DNA from: Omphiscola glabra
Lineage: Eukaryota; Mollusca; Gastropoda; Lymnaeidae
DNA length: 64,000 nucleotides
Assembly (NCBI GenBank): GCA_964017045.1
Contig: OZ024796.1
Location: forward strand, 24,925,010-24,989,009
Reading direction: 5' to 3'
Part shown: positions 23,301 to 35,455 of the stretch, piece after piece
Numbering within the stretch: position 1 is the first letter of the stretch
Layout: every line of letters begins with the position of its first letter
Notes under the pieces: model-generated
What the model saw: only the letters and a program-made list of their open reading frames with translations
What the model was told of the DNA's origin: nothing
Database searches by the model: none
Program-made: the position numbers and the translations under genes

Positions 23301-25400
23301 CTTGAGATGGCCTAGCCAAAAGTCTTCATCATTAGGGTGCAATCAAGTATCATGTAACATTACCTATAGAAATGCCCCCCCCCCAATTGCTTCGCCGTGT
23401 GTCTTCTAGGTGTCGCATTTCCCCTGCCCGCCATCATGGTCACGCCGCTGGCTGCCCTGAGTGCCAGACAGCGCCGCCAACGATCACGTGTCTCATTTCC
23501 GTCAGATGAATGTCTGCACCATGACAATCGGCATTTAATAGTGTTGTTTTTTTTTCAAAAGATATACATTTAATGATCCTAATTAAAGTGCACTTGATCC
23601 AACTTCGCATGTACATCAAACCGGAGAAGCCATTCAAACGTGACGATTGCCGTATCAGCGGACGACGACGTAAACCACCGCACCATCAGATAACGTGCTC
23701 CGACGCCGGATGAGATTCTTGTGTGTGTGTAACCGCAGATGTCGGTATCTCGTAAAATATCCAATTACGTCATTACGCTGTTGTAATAATAATTCTTTAA
23801 AAAACCCATCACAATGGTATAGATTGTGGTAAGGATGCTTGCGTGTATCACATCGCCATGTCAACGGGAGGGAGGGGGGCGTTGTTGTATTGGACGTGGA
23901 GCACGTGACTCGTTTGACGAAAAATTTGGTAATCACATTGTGACTGTGGTATTAAGGATGATTTTTTAAAAATTCGAACCCTAGTTTTGTTTCTACGAGA
24001 TTTGAAAGCCTCATTACGTGTGATTGTGCTGCTACGAATGTGTGCCAAAGTAAGCGCAGTCTCGGAATACTGGAGCGGAAGAAGTCCATCTTCCAATTTG
24101 CCCTATCTAAAAATCTTCTATTAGACTGACTGAGGTGACGTAGTCCTAAGAAGTTGGAAAAAAGGGGTATGAAGGCTTTGCATAGTTTGGGGAAAATGAA
24201 TACAATAAGTAACTATGTATGGCTGTCAGTTTGCAGGTTTGAGTTTTGTATCATCTTGCACGAGTGGGACGTACTCAAGCAGAACCTCACGTGACAGAAC
24301 CACACCACATATCAGGGATCCATCCACATCGTTTAGCAGAATCGCCTTTGTTCGTGCTTTGGTGTGGATGACTAAGTGCACAAGTATGTAAAGCTCAATA
24401 CAAGGAAAGAATTCCGTATAATTCATTCCGTACGTGTATCACCGACCCCTGGTTTTAATTATCGTTCAGCCAAAAGCGTGCACCAAAAGCGAAGTAAAGA
24501 AACAAAGAAGGGGACAAAAATGAATGAAAACGGGATACCAATCGAATTTGGGATATGAGGTCACACGATAGGAAGTTATACGTAATGGGAAAAAAATGGA
24601 ATGATGAATATCGTATACCTTTCTTTTTTTTTTCACCTGGACATTCTGTCGACGTCTTTTGAAGTTGGATATGGGTTAATGATTTCAACTTCAGCTCAGT
24701 TGTTTTGGACAACTGCTCGAAATCCTTTTTGTCAGGTGAATGTAAATAGGAAGTTCACGCATCGCCGCCGCCATTATTAGGCGGGCTATTTCTAATACAA
24801 ACTAATGGATTAACAAAAGGTTTTAAGATAGCTAAGAAGCGAAACGGGTTAAAACCAAATGAATTTATGATAGAGTTGAGAGCATTTGCAATTTTAAAAA
24901 AAAAAAGTCAAATAAAATCGTATTTATGTAAAGACTATGTATGAAAATCATACAAATTTCAAGCGAAATCAAACGTTTTGTGTCTGAATACTTACCAAAT
25001 AATGTCTTAACTCAAGTGGTTGACCAAGCTGCAAAGCGCCCCCCCACAACCCACCTCCCGCACCGACTCGCCAAACCCACCAAGTTTCACTTGTGCCGTC
25101 ATAGATGGCGTGCGAGCGGTCTGTGTTCAGTCTCTTGCCTAAATTATTTTTATTTTTATTTGATCCGTGTTTTATCGTCAGATAATGCTCGGGGGGTAAT
25201 TAGCACTGACATTCGACAAGGGCCGTTACAAGCGGGTTACGTATTAATTGGTTATGGTAGGGTGGCCACACTTCGGAGAGTGGGGCGGGGGGGGGGTGAG
25301 CCCAGGGATAGTTTAAGAACACATAATGGAATTCAAAAATAGAGAAATATTTTTTTTTAATGGATAGTACTTTTTAAATCTTTAAACGTCTCGTCCTTCA
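23301..25400. other. Unassigned region of 2.1 kb
   Basis: Several short open frames, none with recognisable domains. It is less repetitive than its surroundings, so it could hold an unrecognised exon or regulatory DNA. Confidence 0.4.
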
Positions 25401-25401
25401 G

Positions 25402-25455
25402 AAGCATCCACATTTTAAACATAAGCATCCACATTTTAAACATAAGCATCCACAC
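25402..25455. repeat. 21-bp repeat x 2.5
   Basis: AAGCATCCACATTTTAAACA, repeated. Confidence 0.8.
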
Positions 25456-26092
25456 GTTATCCCCCAAAATGATATCGTAATATTATTTATAATGATTTTT
25501 TTTTTTACATTGACAGATTTTAACTTTTTTTTTTTTTTTTAAAGCCTCAATAACATAATTAACACATGGATTCAGCTTCTTTGTGCTATTCCCCAATCAG
25601 AGTTTGAGAACCCTGATTGTAAAGTTTCCATCTTGAGATCGTAGGCATAACATGAAGAGCCATTGAGGCGTGTGTGTGTTGTTTTTTTTTTTTTTAAACT
25701 ACGCTAAAAGCGGTTGCAGGCCCGCCCAGGCTCGCTTAGCTGTAAGTCCATCCAACCTCTTAAGACGATAATCTCCCTTAAAAACATCCCAAGTCATGTC
25801 CCCTGGCTAAACAAGGGCTTTTTTTTTTTTTTACATATTTTCTTGACTGTAGGGCTACAATGCCTTGTAACCGTTACAAAAATGTAAGAAGAATTTGCGT
25901 TTACTTCCTACTTTAAAAAAAGTCTTCACTAAAGTAGATTATTATCAAATACTGGTCCAATTTGCGTGACAGAGGATGACGTCAAGGTCTTTTGTTAACG
26001 CTTGCCAAGTTGAATAGAAAATTTGTGTAATGTTATAAGACAAGGAAATCGTGGAGTGTTTAGCAAATAACACGACGACAGTTACTGCGTTA
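25456..26092. other. Non-coding, T-runs
   Basis: Multiple T-runs (for example near 25525-25540, 25682-25695 and 25819-25832) and a perfect TGACGTCA at 25977-25984. Confidence 0.5.
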
Positions 26093-26277
26093 ATCTAGAT
26101 TGGATACCTAGTTCATATTCAGATTTCATGTATCTAGATTGGATACCTAGTTCATATTCAGATTTCGTGTATCTAGATTGGATGCCTAGTTCATATTCAG
26201 ATTTCGTGTATCTAGATTGGATACATAGTTCATATTCAGATTTCGTGTATCTAGATTGGATACCTTGTTCATATTCA
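26093..26277. repeat. Minisatellite, 39-bp unit x ~5
   Basis: The unit contains TCTAGATTGGATACCTAG and TTCATATTCAGATTTCGTG. Confidence 0.95.
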
Positions 26278-26328
26278 GGCAGATATCGACCACCAACCCA
26301 CCGATATTTGCTTCTTTTTAAATTAAAT

Positions 26329-26331
<3 letters not shown>

Positions 26332-26391
<60 letters not shown>
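26332..26391. repeat. (TA)n microsatellite
   Basis: About 29 uninterrupted TA units. Confidence 0.98.
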
Positions 26392-26394
<3 letters not shown>

Positions 26395-26396
26395 GA

Positions 26397-26475
26397 CAGG
26401 GGTCGCCAAACTACGGCCCGCGGGCCGCATCCGGCCTGCGGCGTCAGTTCATCTGGCCCGCCGACGGTACTTGAA
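26397..26475 (+). mobile_element. hAT-type terminal fragment
   Basis: Starts CAGGGGTCGCCAAACTACGG and contains the GGCCCGCGGGCC palindrome and GCATCCGGCC, a layout common at ends of short hAT elements. The opposite end is not seen nearby. 38818-38860 has a related start (AACAAACTACGGCCGG). Confidence 0.5.
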
Positions 26476-27692
26476 TTTGCTTAATAACACGTATGGGATA
26501 CGAGACTTCGTGATACATTTTAAATATTATGTTTAGAAAAATAGGAGATCTTCTGGCTTCTATGCGCACACAATTTACCATTCTCAATTTTAAATTATTG
26601 TATCTAGATTTTCTTGTTTATTGCAGACACGTTTACCATGGAACTCCTAAAATTGTACAATATGTTTTCTTAAAAGTACATAAATAAACAGACAGTATAT
26701 AAAATAATACAATAACAACTCGCAACGCAGTGCCTGGTGGGATCGAGTTAAGTTGGCGTCAAAAAAGCTAACTTCTAAAAGTAGATGACCGACGTGTAGA
26801 TCGCAATCAGCGGTCACTTTGTTTTGCAGACGTGTATTTGCTATAGCTATTAATTTGTATTGAGTTTTGCGTGCCCGTCACATTATCACGGTCTATCACG
26901 GGTACAAATAAAGTTACTGGTGAAATTCAACACGTGGTTCAAACTCGAACTCAGATCAGCATGAAACAAGATGTATTTAAATAAGAATTAATTTACAAAC
27001 GATGACATCATTAAAAAAAAAAAACTAACAAGTAAGTTGAGGTTGTACGTTTTCGTTTTAGGGAATGCTGGTTTAAAACACTATTAACGTAAGTATGAAT
27101 ATCCATTAAGGCTATTCCAACTAATATATTATCGTCTGCTAACGACCACCAACTGTAAATGTGCGAAAGGAAGAGGAGTGTTGGAAACAAACGGAAGAAC
27201 TTGGAGATGAAATATAAGGACAAGGTATGCTAAACTTGAGTTCATAGACAGGACAAAAGATTTTGACGTTACGGCTCAGAGCCTTCGTCAGAAAACAAAA
27301 AAAATATTTTTTTTTACTTTCTTTGAATGCAAGTTTTGCATAACTTGCCCTTATATTTCATTTACACAACTTGAATGCAGTCCATCAATTATATCAAGAA
27401 CTTGGCATAAACATAGTGCTACAGATACGCGAGAAAGCTAGGAACTTGCTGTGGTATTCTCTGGCACTGGAGGAATTTGAGATTTGCATATGTGTGCACT
27501 AGTCCTTATATATAACTATCTTTTTTGCTAACGTCGCCTTCTTTGATAACCTTTTTTTTTTTAGTAAATAAATATGTTGGTCGTCTTTCATTTTTTTTAC
27601 ATTGCACGCCACTAACCCATGATTAACATGTAATGCTAAACTTAAATTTCCCAGAGCCTTAGTTCTGGCTTGCAAGTATTGTACAGAATGAT
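26476..27692. other. Unassigned, AT-rich
   Basis: No gene recognised. It contains the hammerhead-like motif listed separately. Confidence 0.4.
27262..27294 (-). other. Hammerhead-like motif (decayed)
   Basis: On the minus strand CTGACGA is followed by a short stem-loop (GGCT/AGCC) and then CCGTAAC. CTGACGA fits the hammerhead CUGANGA box; the second box should be GAAA but reads GTAA. Such cores are known in Penelope-like elements and retrozymes. Confidence 0.3.
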
Positions 27693-28217
27693 TATCCGGC
27701 CCGCGCTCGTCATTTTGTCCGTTATTCGGCCCGCGCTCGTCATTTTGTCCATTATCCGGCCCGCGCTCGTCATTTTGTCCGTTATCCGGCCCGCGCTCGT
27801 CATTTTGTCCGTTATCCGGCCCGCGCTCGTCATTTTGTCCGTTATCCGGCCCGCGATCGTCATTTTGTCCATTATCCGGCCCGCGCTCGTCATTTTGTCC
27901 GTTATCCGGCCCGCGCTCGTCATTTTGTCCGTTATCCGGACCGCGCTCGTCATTTTGTCCGTTATCCGACCCGCGCTCGTCATTTTGTCAGTTATCCGGC
28001 CCGCGCTCGTCATTTTGTCCGTTATCCGGCCCGCGCTCGTCATTTTGTCCATTATCCGGCCCGCGCTCGTCATTTTGTCCATTATCCGGCCCGCGCTCGT
28101 CATTTTGTCCATTATCCGGCCCGCGGTCGTCATTTTGTCCGTTATCCGGCCCGCGCTCGTCATTTTGTCCGTTATCAGGCCCGCGCTCGTCATTTTGTCC
28201 GTTATCCGGCCCGCGCT
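27693..28217. repeat. Minisatellite, 30-bp unit x ~17.5
   Basis: The unit contains GTTATCCGGCCCGCGCTC and GTCATTTTGTCC. It is highly homogeneous and GC-rich against an AT-rich background. Open frames on both strands are by-products of the 10-codon period. Confidence 0.97.
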
Positions 28218-29632
28218 GAACAATGTTTGGTGAATCCCGATATCTATCAACCAGCGAAGCCCACTCAAACATTTTCAAGGGTTAGGAAACGAAAAAGATT
28301 TCTGAGAACTAGAAAATATTACGACTCCAAATGAGGCATATAGCGCCCCCCCCCCCTCTCCCTTTTTTGTTTTTCCCCCACCCCTCCCCAATTAAAACAA
28401 TATATAAATCACTGTTTCAAATCGAGCTTTTTTTCTTCTGAATATTTCTCTTTTCTTTTAAATAAATTATCGAATATTTTTTTTTTTGGGCCATTAGGTG
28501 ACGTCATTTTATGTTTTAACAATTCAATTCCGACTGCTCATACTGTCTATCCAACTGAACGCCAACCTCCGTGAGTTTCCACTTTGAACATTCACCCTGG
28601 GCTGGACCATACCATTAAGAGCCCTCGCCTTTGAATTTTCGCCCCCCCCCCCCCCCTTAAGTTCCCCGGGCGCTTTTTGTTCAACTACTAAAACGTGAAA
28701 AGTATTTCAACTGTGGTAAAGTACCGTGGGGGTCACGATAATCTTATTGAGATAATGTGCACATATCGGTGTTTTAATGGAATACGGCCGTCCTAATGGT
28801 AACACGGTCACTGAACTGCTTTGACTCGGCTTTTAGAGTCTTAACTAATTGATCAGAGAATGGGAAGAGGGGCGCTGGACCGCGCACTGGTTAAACAGAA
28901 TCGCAAGACAAAAATGTTAGCGGATTGTGGGGTGGGGGAGGGGGTACTCTCTTTGAATTAGGAAAGCAATCGATCTTTTTTTTTTTATTTAAACAAAACA
29001 ATAAAACACTTTTACGTTTTTTTTTTGACGTGGCCATTTTCTCCTTGAAGGAAACAGCGCGAATGTTGATCCAAAGGGACGATTGGGTAGTCAATCGGTG
29101 TTTTATCAGACCAATCTCTACTTTAGATTTTGATGGAGACGCACACACGCTCGAACGCATACAAATTATTAACCACCCCAATTTTTTTTTTAAAAGAGGA
29201 AGAAAACTCAAACATTAAGAAATGTTTTTTAGCGTTCAAATTGATTGTTAAAAAACAAAACAACAACAACCAAGTATCAAAGAAGGGGTATGTATCTATG
29301 GGCACAATTAAAAGGTATTATATTTATATAACAAATACCACGGAACGAGTGTTTAACGCCATGGGTAACTAAGGTGGCACGAAAGAGACTAGGTCTCACC
29401 GTGTGTTGGGGTTCACCTTGAATAGCGAAGTGCCTCAGGGTACCATCCCTTATCTCCCTTTGTTTTTATACCCGCCGACACCAATGAACTTTTCCTTGTT
29501 TGTCGCCCAGCCACGGCATCTTTCGAGCTTACCAGAAGATACAAACTTGAGATGGATCCTCCTCGCCTGCCCTTCTAGACGGAAGGTTCGATTCTAGAAA
29601 CTTCTCCACCCTCGACAATAAATAAAGTAGAC
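28218..29632. other. Unassigned, homopolymer-rich
   Basis: C-runs near 28346-28355 and 28643-28656, T-runs, and a perfect TGACGTCA at 28499-28506. GGTTCGATTC at 29585-29594 resembles a B box without a tRNA body. Confidence 0.45.
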
Positions 29633-29640
29633 GCATTAGA

Positions 29641-29809
29641 CAGTGGCGTAGCGAGCTTAACTCGCACCCGGGGCACAATACCTTTTTAGCGCCCCCCCCC
29701 CTTTATTCGAAAACCATACAATACATAGTAAAATATACCATTTGGCGCCCCTTTGTGAGTAGCGCCCGGGGCATGATGCCCCCCTTGCTCCCCCCTCACT
29801 ACGCCACTG
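29641..29809. mobile_element. hAT MITE with perfect 8-bp target duplication
   Basis: Ends are CAGTGGCGTAGCGAG on the left and, read inward from the right, CAGTGGCGTAGTGAG. GCATTAGA flanks both sides exactly (29633-29640 and 29810-29817). The 8-bp duplication and CAG-TG ends are diagnostic of hAT elements. At 169 bp, it encodes nothing. Confidence 0.92.
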
Positions 29810-29984
29810 GCATTAGACGTACTAGACGTAACAGAGATACAGACCTATGAGACTTACACGTTTTCCATTGTCTTTGTGTGGATTAATACTCTTACCTTTC
29901 TCTTACTATTTGTATTTACAATGCTGTATATTTAAAGAATGGGATTTTGTGTGGTTTTTTTTTCTATATTCTTGATTTTTGTAC

Positions 29985-30396
29985 TTTTATATCAGAATTG
30001 TTGGTACTGCAGCACGCACTGCATCGCGTATACAGAAATCTGACCACATCACCCCAGTTGTTAAAAATCTCCATTGGCTTCCTGTGAGTGAGCGCATTGA
30101 CCACAAAACTCTGTCCTTGGCGTACAGCCGTATAGAAGGCTCTGCACCTGTATATTTTCAAAGACCGATTTCTAAAAAAATGTGTCCATACAGAACCTGC
30201 GCTTTTCAACGCAGTCTTTACTGAGAGTTCCCAGCGTGGATGGACACATAAAGAGGTCATACGGGTTTGGCTTTTTGAAGCTGTTGCGCCTAAATTGTGG
30301 AACAGTTTGACTCAATCTTTGAGGGACATTGAAAGTGATAAAAAGTCAGTTAAGAACCATTTAAAGAATTTTTTTTTTCGATCATCATTGGTATAA
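29985..30396 (+). pseudogene. Non-LTR retrotransposon RT, C-terminal fragment
   Basis: The first frame reads KSDHITPVVKNLHWLPVSER and SAPVYF, the well-known region just after the reverse-transcriptase domain of Jockey/CR1/L2-type ORF2 proteins. About 20 codons after a stop near 30222, a shifted frame continues with AVAPKLWNSLTQSLRDIES and KNHLKNFFF, matching the family's final WNSLP...F..LK block, and ends at a stop near 30396. The reading frame is broken and everything upstream is missing, so it is a dead 5'-truncated copy. Confidence 0.8.
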
Positions 30397-31447
30397 ATGA
30401 AGTGTGACTTTTAAGTAGAGCTATTCTGGGTGATTGTTCTTTCTTTAGTATATATAATCCATGATAATCTCCCTTCATTATTTACTGCTTGCTAACGATC
30501 CACAGTAAAGCAACATAAAACTTTCACAAACTAAATCGCGCTGCATGACATTTCTAAACAATTGTCAAAACCGGCAATACAAATTCACACCCGGAACAGT
30601 AAATTACGCTTTAAAAAAAAATGTACAATAATTTAATGACGCTAATTAAAAGTTATAGCAGTAACCCGGACAGAAAAATCCACCCTTTTGTACCGTTATT
30701 CTATCATGTCTACATCGTCAATGTTTTACTTCACAAAAGTGCGCCTCCCCCCCCCCCCCAAAAAAAAAAAAAAAAAACAACCCACGCACACATATTTGCC
30801 CGGAAGATTGTGCTAATAAAAGAATTCTTGTGTTTGGTAAGTAAGATATAAATCAAGATGATTATTTTTTAAAAATCAACAACCGGATCATTATATAAGT
30901 TCGTGTTGCATTTATTAAGGGGGTCGAACGACTCTTAAACAGAGTAAGACCATCGGAAAAAACATATTTATGAAGTAGCAACGAAAATAATTTATTGTTG
31001 TGGGGGGGGGGGGGGTCTTCAAAACACGAGGAACTGTTTTTAAAGGGTCGCGGCATTAGTAAGAGTTGAGAACCACTGATCTGTTCAATTAAATGAGATA
31101 CGTGTATACACCAAGTAGCAATTTAATTTAAACAACAACGCCAAAGTAAGTAACAGAATGCTCTTATCAATATTGAGAACTGTGTCATGCTGTCTGTAAA
31201 TAATATTGAAATATTTAAAAATACACATTAACACAAACATTGACAAGTCTACCGTGGGTTCAACTGAGTACTAGGGATTAAAGATTTAAATCATAAATTA
31301 AATGAACCTTTATAGGAAAAAAAAATCTTAGCGAATGTGCCACGATGGATACGTCAGATTTTGACACAAGTCAGCCAAGGGGCAGATTACACTTCGGTTT
31401 GACCCATAAGTGAGATGGAGTTATCTCGGCATACGTGTCCATCAAAC
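30397..31447. other. Unassigned; contains one hAT-like end
   Basis: GTTGAGAACCACTG, ending at about 31078, reads inward on the minus strand as CAGTGGTTCTCAAC, a typical hAT terminus, with no partner found. A C-run into an A-run lies at about 30748-30778, and a G-run near 31002-31014. Confidence 0.45.
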
Positions 31448-31700
31448 GAGTCCAGGACGCTCTTCATCAGACGTGCACAGTGACGCACTTCATCAGAAGT
31501 GCACGGTGACGCCCTTCATCAGACGTGCACGGTGACGCCCTTCATCAGACGTGCACAGGACGCACTTCATCAGACGTGCAAGAAGACGCATTCATCAGAC
31601 GTGCATAGAACGCACTTCATCAGACGTGCATAGGAAGCACTTCATCAGACGTGCAAAGGACATATTTCATCAGACGTGCACATGACACACTTAATCAATA
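31448..31700. repeat. Minisatellite, ~25-bp unit x ~10
   Basis: Unit CTTCATCAGACGTGCACAGG plus ACGC-type spacers of variable length. Confidence 0.9.
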
Positions 31701-32807
31701 TTTTTAAATGACGCCCTTTATCAAACGTGAACAGGACACCCTCTACATGACACACTTCATCCCGCCATATTCATACAACCCACTCGTTCACGAACAGCCG
31801 ACAGCAGTGGGACGGGACGGCATGAAGTTGTATTCACATTGCAGCAGATACCAGTGCGTTTTTAAAAAAAAAAAAAATCTTTTTTTCTTGTATCAGCTAA
31901 TTATTGTTTCAACGATTTTGCGGTCCGGCGATTAGTGCTTCGTGGACAGATGACCGGTTTTCTTTCTTTTCTTCTTTTCTTTTTATTCTTTCAGACTGTC
32001 ACGTTGAAAAGCAGAGGGGGGGGGGGGGTCTTCGGAACAGATTTTCTCACGAACATGTTTCACCCGAGCGACGTGAAGATGTTACAGTTAGAGACGCGTT
32101 GCCGGGAGGAAAAGCGTTTGATAAAACCCATGAAAAAGCTCGCTCAAAACGGGTGAACATCTGCGCCCGGGCCCCCACAGTCATTTAAATGACGTACGAT
32201 TCCAAAGCCTCTTAGATTGCATTCCCCTTCGTTTAACACGGATTCGGGCACTTCTGGAGAACTAAATGCTATAATTAGTCGCACGGGAAATTAACATTTG
32301 CAAGGTCGAGAGGGGCTGAAAACTTGTTATTTCAATAGCGTCTTTTACCGCGAACACGCTTGTACCGAGGACTGGAGTGGTTCATTTTTAAAATAAAAAA
32401 TGACATTCAATTTGGGTTTTAGCCATATGGTTTATACAATATCTGATTTGAGAGAAGCGGCATGCTCGCTCATCAGTGTCAGCTTTTTGACAAATATACC
32501 AAAATCAGGGCCTTCAATCCAGTTGTGGCCGTTAAGATACGAGCTCATCAGATTCTAAAACAGAATAAGATCCTCAATCTCAGCATTTTAGAATGGCGGA
32601 TGATGTCTTATAATCTTTACATTTATTTACAGGTTCAAGAATTACAGTTAATCCAAACAACAAAAGTTTGGCTTGGTTTCAGCCATAGGGCACCCACGAC
32701 AATGATTAAATGTACCCCCCCCCCATATTAAAGATGATTAACATGTTTTTATACAGTTAAGACGCAAACAAAATCTCAAAAAATGGTGCACAATTATACC
32801 TTTAGGG
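31701..32807. other. Unassigned, non-coding
   Basis: No domains in the short open frames. A-run/T-run near 31862-31886 and a G-run near 32017-32028. Confidence 0.4.
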
Positions 32808-33007
32808 CAGGGGTTCTTAAATCTTTTGCAGCGTACCACCCACTCTGTATTTCAAAACATTTCGTGGCACCCCAGTGATACAAATTTTAAAAAATAATAT
32901 ATTTTCTTGGTCTGACCGCAGCCCCCCCCCCCCGACACTGCCTCCCGCGGCCAGCGATCCAGGTCGTGGACACACCAGGTCGCGGACACACCAGGTTAAG
33001 AGCTCTG
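32808..33007. mobile_element. hAT-type MITE
   Basis: Left end CAGGGGTTCTTAAATC; right end read inward CAGAGCTCTTAACCTGG. Flanking 8-mers do not match, so the duplication has decayed or the boundaries are slightly off. A C-run sits inside. Confidence 0.55.
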
Positions 33008-33105
33008 GCTTGAAATAAACTTTTTTTTGAAGTATTCAATTTTGCCGATTTTTGCGTCTCCTTCAAGTGGCGCCGACACCTTGCTTTCAGATAAAATACT
33101 TTCTG

Positions 33106-33566
33106 CACGAATGAGTCCATGGATAGAATGAGTCCATGGATAGAATGAGTCCATGGATAGAATGAGTCCATGGACAGAATGAGTCTATGGATAGAATGAG
33201 TCCATTGGATAGAATGAGTCCATGGATAGAATGAGTCCATGGATAGAATGATTCCATTGGATAGAAAGAGTCCATTGGATAAATGAGTCCATTGGATAGC
33301 ATGCGTCCATTGTATAGAATAAGTCCATGGAGAGAGTGGGTCCAGTGGATAGAATGGATCCAGCGGATACAATGAATCTATTGGATAGAATGAGTCCATT
33401 GGATAGAATTAGTCCATGGATAGAATGAGTCCATTGGATAGAATGAGTCCATTTGATAGCATGAGTCCATTGTATAGAATAAGTCCATGGAGAGAATGCG
33501 TCCAGTGGATAGAATGGGTCCAGCGGATAGAATGAGTCTATTGGATAGAATGAGTCCATGGAGAGA
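33106..33566. repeat. Minisatellite, 17-18-bp unit x ~26
   Basis: Unit GAATGAGTCCATGGATA, alternating with GAGTCCATTGGATA. Parts of the block repeat as a larger ~170-bp unit (for example GAGAGAATGCGTCCAGTGG-type runs near 33330 and 33490). Confidence 0.9.
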
Positions 33567-33944
33567 TCATTGGCCAATTCAAGTTTTGATTGCCGATATG
33601 TATGGGTATATTATTTCATTTTTAAATATTAATCAGTGGCTCCAATTCCTCTCGTTACCTTTGTCACACAAAATGTTCAGGAACAAACCATCACCATAAA
33701 AATAAAATAATTGCAGGTATTTTTTTAAAAAAGCAACCTATTTGAACCAGTAGCAGATTCAGTCATGTCTGCGCTTAACTTTAACATATTCGCACTTTAC
33801 CATTCCCCTGGTGACAGCTCTGTCGCCCCCCCCCCCCCCCAACCCCAACCAACGATTTTTAATTATTTTATTTTCTGGTAGGTTACGTTGCTGCATCCAT
33901 ATACTGGCATATGTGCAACGTTTGGGGGAAGCGATGCTGCCATC

Positions 33945-34055
33945 CTAACGGCTCCGAGCAGATGTCAGGGCAGCCTTGTTGAAGCTTTCGATAGAAGTCG
34001 AGTTCACGGCGGTATTGTCCAGGTGGTTCCAAGCGATTATTGTGCGTGGGAAGAA
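33945..34055 (-). pseudogene. Non-LTR retrotransposon ORF2 C-terminal tail
   Basis: On the minus strand the frame reads FFPRTIIAWNHL, NSTSIESFNKAAL and ends at a stop (complement of 33945-33947). The FFPRTI..WN.L......S..SFK.AL pattern is the common C-terminal tail of mollusc and other animal non-LTR ORF2 proteins. A stop codon lies directly upstream, so this is a short dead fragment. It differs from the fragment at 29985-30396 and probably belongs to another clade. Confidence 0.75.
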
Positions 34056-35039
34056 TTATTGTTTATGTTGCACTGCGTTACTCCGAGGCAATAAAAGTTA
34101 AAAGTATGCGAAAGAACTTTGTCTCTAACATACTTACATAAAATAAAATGAATCATTTTGTGATATTCATAATGTTCTTAAATTTAACAATAACGGTGAA
34201 CAAAAAAAACCAAAAAAAAAATGTATAGATCAATTGACAAGGTCATACTTGGTAGCAATCTCATAAAGCTCTGAAGGAAGAATTTGTTAAGTCTTTAAAA
34301 AAATTTTTAACAACCCAACATCGTAGAGTACATCTAGTATGATTAACCCTTTCTCGCTCACTCCCCTATAATTATCCAACACCGGATCTATTTTCAAGAT
34401 GTGGTATGCGATCATTCCGCGACTGCCACCTACATAAAGGAACTTAAGACATTTTGTAACGCTTCGCGAGCGGAGTCCTGCTAAGCACCTTTGCATCACT
34501 CACCTCACCGATTTTCAATAGCTCCGCCGCTGACGTTGGTATATACGTTCCATTGTTCCTTTCCAGGCGACCCCGATGTTTATCTCGCATGGTTTTAATA
34601 GTGGCATCCACAAGACAAAAAAAAAAAACAAAGTGTGTGGGAAAAGGGGGAGGGGGGGGAGGGGAACTAGCACGATCAGAAAGTTGATTCGCGTCTTTTG
34701 AAAGTACCATAGGTTTCCGCCATGAGTCAAACCAAAGTTTTACACTTCACTTGTTTGGGAGAAGTGTGCAGAGAAAAAAATATTCCAATACAATTTGATA
34801 ATTACGGGCCGATGACTAATTTTACTTTTAAAAAAAAAATTTGGGGTAGTTAAAATCGGAGAGAGTGGAGTTTGTGATTCGGTTGGTTTTTAGGATATGG
34901 TAGTTAAAGGCGTAGATAGTGGAGTTTGCCATTCGGTGGTCTTAGGATTTTGTTTCAGTCCTGTTTTGAAGAATGTCAGAAAAATAATTGAGTGACTTCA
35001 TTTTAAAAGTATGTGCATGATGTGGGTGCCCTTACGGTA
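34056..35039. other. Unassigned; GAG/GTGAGT donor-like site on minus strand
   Basis: Minus-strand open frames at 34444-34710 and 34287-34499 meet around a sequence reading GAGGTGAGT, a perfect splice-donor consensus. I cannot identify the protein. Confidence 0.25.
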
Positions 35040-35455
35040 CTTATTGCATTCCCGCGTGATCCTGAGGGGGATGGGATCTTATGGTGCTATAGCATTGCCA
35101 CGTGATCCTGAGGAGGGTTGGATCTTATGGTGCTATACCATTCCCGCGTGATCCTGAAGGGGTGGGATCCTATGGTGCTATAGCATTGCCGCGTGATCCT
35201 GAGAGGGGGTGGGTGGGATCTTATGGTGCTATAGCATTCCCGCGTGATCTTGAAGGGGGTGGGATCCTATGGTGCTATAGCATTGCCGCGTGATCCTGAG
35301 GGGGTGGGTGGGATCTTATGGTGCTATAGCATTGCCGCGTGATCCTGAGGGTGGGTGGGTGGTATCTTATGGTGCTATAGTATTGCCGCGTGATCCTGAG
35401 GGGAGGTGGGTGGGATCTTATGGTGCTATAGCTTCGCCGCGTGATCCTGAGATGT
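35040..35455. repeat. Minisatellite, ~50-60-bp unit x ~8
   Basis: The unit contains GGATCTTATGGTGCTATAGC and TTGCCGCGTGATCCTGAG; length variation lies in the G-rich spacer. Confidence 0.95.

Noticed and set aside
27642..28268. 208-codon and 187-codon frames on opposite strands
   Set aside because: Both are translations of the same 30-bp array; there is no unique domain at either end.
29575..29600. B-box-like GGTTCGATTC suggesting a tRNA
   Set aside because: The surrounding bases do not form acceptor or anticodon stems.
34287..34710. Two minus-strand frames joined at GAGGTGAGT, vaguely like a piggyBac-type transposase
   Set aside because: The resemblance rests on a few residues (LDNYRG, GLLKIFLK), with no catalytic Asp context, no TTAA ends and no clear acceptor site. 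A profile search would settle it.
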